64,000 nucleotides of DNA from UBA3006 sp031401235 (GTDB taxonomy: Bacteria; Actinomycetota; Acidimicrobiia; Acidimicrobiales; Ilumatobacteraceae), in assembly GCA_031401235.1 (NCBI GenBank), contig JANNRJ010000030.1:129091-193090 (forward strand), read 5' to 3'. A program made the translations under genes and the position numbers. Positions 62,429 through 64,000 of this stretch are shown here, piece by piece. The notes beneath the pieces were generated by a model that was not told where the DNA came from, ran no database searches, and saw nothing but the letters and a program-made list of their open reading frames with translations. Every line of letters begins with the position of its first letter. The first letter of the stretch is position 1.

Positions 62429-63106
62429 TCATACTGATACTGTCAAAATGACAGTCGGGTCTTCAACAAATTCCATCTCGGAAGCAACCTTTTTTATTAT
62501 TTCCACACGGCCCACGTCGCCAGGGATAGTTGCCAGATGTCTTCTTCCCTCAATCGTTTTTCCAATCCCGCCTCTGAGGAACATTACTATGTCTAGATCA
62601 TGTTTCCGATCAAGAAAATCTAAAGTATTAGTAGTTTCAACAGTGAAATGAAAATCCTCTACCGAATGATTTACCATCTCGCAAAGTTCCGGTTCTGAAA
62701 TCCATAGGCATTCATCAGTCTTTGGAACCTCATACTTGGAACTTTCGTATCCGTCATTAACTCTTCCATACCTATCCGTTAAACGGATCAAATCGGCTTT
62801 ATCATTCGGAGTCTCAATTTCGAACAAAAATGCTCCTTCTGGTGACTTGGCTTTTGTAGCGTGAAATAAGCCCCTTCGGATCATCTGCTTTTCTGGTGCG
62901 AAGATTAACTTGCTGTCCGCCAAGAAGCTCAATTCGGCGGTGCCCTTCAGGAGCAGTAAACCAGTAGTTTTTTGCGGATGACAATGCATTGATGTTTGTT
63001 GCTCGGCCCTGATGAATAACAGCCAGACAGCCACGTCTGAATTTTCATACACCAAATATTCAAAACCCCATGGTTTGTTGACGACTACATTTCGACGGTC
63101 ATTCAT
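62429..63106 (-). CDS. Double-cupin protein
   Basis: A 225-residue protein with two cupin-like halves. The first has KPWGFEYLVYEN and SMHCHPQKTTGLLLLKGTAE, with metal-binding histidines as in sugar-phosphate isomerases and epimerases; the second (residues 140-225) lacks clear metal ligands. It starts one base after the stop of the DJ-1-like gene, so the two are coupled. A role in modifying or sensing a sugar is plausible given the neighbours. Confidence 0.7.
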   Translation of the reverse strand: MNDRRNVVVNKPWGFEYLVYENSDVAVWLLFIRAEQQTSMHCHPQKTTGLLLLKGTAELSFLADSKLIFAPEKQMIRRGLFHATKAKSPEGAFLFEIETPNDKADLIRLTDRYGRVNDGYESSKYEVPKTDECLWISEPELCEMVNHSVEDFHFTVETTNTLDFLDRKHDLDIVMFLRGGIGKTIEGRRHLATIPGDVGRVEIIKKVASEMEFVEDPTVILTVSV

Positions 63107-63107
63107 T

Positions 63108-63656
63108 TTATGAATATTTGTTATAAAAACATTTCAACGTTTCTTCCATCCATACACCCATATGGTCATAGTGAGGGGAAGAAATTATATTGCCATCAAC
63201 GACCACCGGTTCCCTGGAATATGTCGCTCCAGAGTTATTGATGTCATCTTCAAGCGAATAATAGCCCGAGATTTTCCTACCCTTAGTAATTTTTGCCGAA
63301 ATCAGTAACTGAGCTCCGTGACAAGTCGACGCAATTAGCTTTCCATCCCCATCCCAGCGCGATATAAAGGTCTTCACTTCTTTTTCTTGTCTTAATTTTT
63401 CAAGTGACTTTACGCCACCAGGAAGCACCAGTAGGTTGCATTTATCAAACCAGTAATCAGTATTTTTGATAAAATCTGATATCAAAACATGACAGGGCAT
63501 ATTCAGCCCAAAGATTCCATAGACGCGATTGTTGTCGTCTCGTTTGTCGGCGACGATTTCAACTTCAAACCCATCGCCGAGCAGTCTGTAGTAGGGATAG
63601 ACAAGTTCGTGATCTTGGAATCCACTCCAAGTAATAATTAATGCACGTTTGTTCAT
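63108..63656 (-). CDS. DJ-1/PfpI-superfamily protein
   Basis: About 182 residues. LIASTCHGAQLLISA carries the nucleophile cysteine on the elbow, and VLPGGVKSLEKL the upstream conserved loop. Members include chaperones, glyoxalases, proteases and amidotransferase-like enzymes. The start at 63656 (MNKRALIITWSG) follows GGAGG by six bases; the frame is open seven codons upstream. Its coupling to a cupin gene inside a glycan-type locus is unusual and gives no firm function. Confidence 0.8.
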   Translation of the reverse strand: MNKRALIITWSGFQDHELVYPYYRLLGDGFEVEIVADKRDDNNRVYGIFGLNMPCHVLISDFIKNTDYWFDKCNLLVLPGGVKSLEKLRQEKEVKTFISRWDGDGKLIASTCHGAQLLISAKITKGRKISGYYSLEDDINNSGATYSREPVVVDGNIISSPHYDHMGVWMEETLKCFYNKYS

Positions 63657-63735
63657 CAAGACCTCCAAATATATCAATCTAATCTACTACATCAGTGACT
63701 TAGCACGAGTGGTGCCAGCGAATGAGCACCTCTAC

Positions 63736-64000
63736 TTATAACTTGGGTTCAGACTTTTGTTGACCGATTATTTCAGCGATGATGAAGTTGGGTCGGTTCT
63801 TTACTTCGGAGTGAATCATTGCCACATATTCGGCGAGTATCCCGATCATGAACGAAAGCAACCCAAAAAAGAACAAAACAATTGTGATAATTGTCGCAAA
63901 ACCGGCAAATGGCGTACCAATAAAAAATCTGAGAATTGCAAACGTGGTCATTGCCGTCATGGCTATTGCTGAGCAGATAATCCCAAACCAAGTGATGAAT
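63736..64000 (-). CDS. C-terminal part of a membrane-anchored family 2 glycosyltransferase (cut by window)
   Basis: The minus-strand frame is open to the window end and ends at 63736. It encodes two hydrophobic helices, with FGLLSFMIGILAEYVAMIHS followed by EVKNRPNFIIAEIIGQQ. That arrangement, two helices and then EVKNRPxxI, is the familiar end of GtrB/ArnC/DPM1-like glycosyltransferases that load a polyprenyl phosphate with a sugar. The catalytic domain is outside the window. Confidence 0.75.
   Translation of the reverse strand, partial: FITWFGIICSAIAMTAMTTFAILRFFIGTPFAGFATIITIVLFFFGLLSFMIGILAEYVAMIHSEVKNRPNFIIAEIIGQQKSEPKL

Noticed and set aside
1..64000. CRISPR array, prophage, insertion sequence or rRNA operon
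   Set aside because: No regularly spaced repeats, transposase, integrase or phage structural genes, and no rRNA-like sequence, were seen on either strand.

Overview
The window reads as one chromosomal stretch of an actinobacterium of moderate GC, most likely of the class Acidimicrobiia. This is inferred from gene content and order; no rRNA or marker gene is present to prove it. Actinobacterial traits are mycothiol synthesis (MshA) with a YbjN partner, a GlnR-type orphan regulator, an Rv3679/Rv3680-like ArsA ATPase pair, a c-di-GMP-type RsiG-like protein, and the proC ... rex-hemA-hemC-hemD-hemB-hemL order. Against typical actinobacteria, the quinol:cytochrome c reductase has a split, b6-type cytochrome b.

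Layout. 1-11 kb: an ArsA ATPase pair (one cut by the window edge), an NfeD-type membrane protein, a DMT exporter, selenocysteine genes selB and selA, a NUDIX hydrolase, a VOC protein, the divergent Fe-S factors Mrp and ErpA, a Tat lipoprotein with a thioredoxin-like domain, and RidA. 11-20 kb: a deaminase, a GDT1-type transporter, a nitrogen operon (type II glutamine synthetase, type I glutamine synthetase, GlnR-like regulator), NAD synthetase, an MFS transporter and a histidine phosphatase. 20-27 kb: MoaD-like protein, RsiG-like protein, XRE regulator, MshA, YbjN protein, ProC, a structured intergenic region with a terminator, a SAM hydrolase and an acyl-CoA ligase. 27-34 kb: Rex with a probable autoregulatory operator, then the tetrapyrrole operon hemA-C-D-B-L.

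34-57 kb is the energy core. On the minus strand lie DoxX, a geranylgeranyl-reductase-family flavoprotein and a membrane-anchored cytochrome c. Divergently, about 20 kb of tightly packed plus-strand genes encode an unknown membrane protein, a 2[4Fe-4S] ferredoxin, cytochrome b6-like and subunit-IV-like proteins, a Rieske protein, a diheme cytochrome c, another unknown membrane protein and then all 14 subunits of NADH:quinone oxidoreductase (nuoA-N). Most neighbours overlap by 1-8 bases or sit within 15 bases, so complex I and the quinol-oxidising complex may be made from one transcript. Rex (NADH sensing), NAD synthetase and heme synthesis nearby fit this respiratory theme.

57-64 kb is visibly more AT-rich and looks accessory: a glutamine amidotransferase-like hydrolase, a polytopic GT-C-like membrane protein, an NAD-dependent epimerase, a ThDP-dependent acetolactate-synthase-like enzyme, a double cupin, a DJ-1/PfpI-like protein and the end of a membrane glycosyltransferase. 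This suggests a surface-glycan locus, possibly making an unusual or branched sugar.

No rRNA, tRNA, CRISPR array, insertion sequence or prophage was recognised. No stretch over 300 bases lacks a gene. The longest gaps are 36726-36977 (inverted repeats), 23877-24101 (hairpins and terminator), 59216-59367 (nothing firm), 16458-16607 (promoter region) and 60364-60501 (nothing seen).
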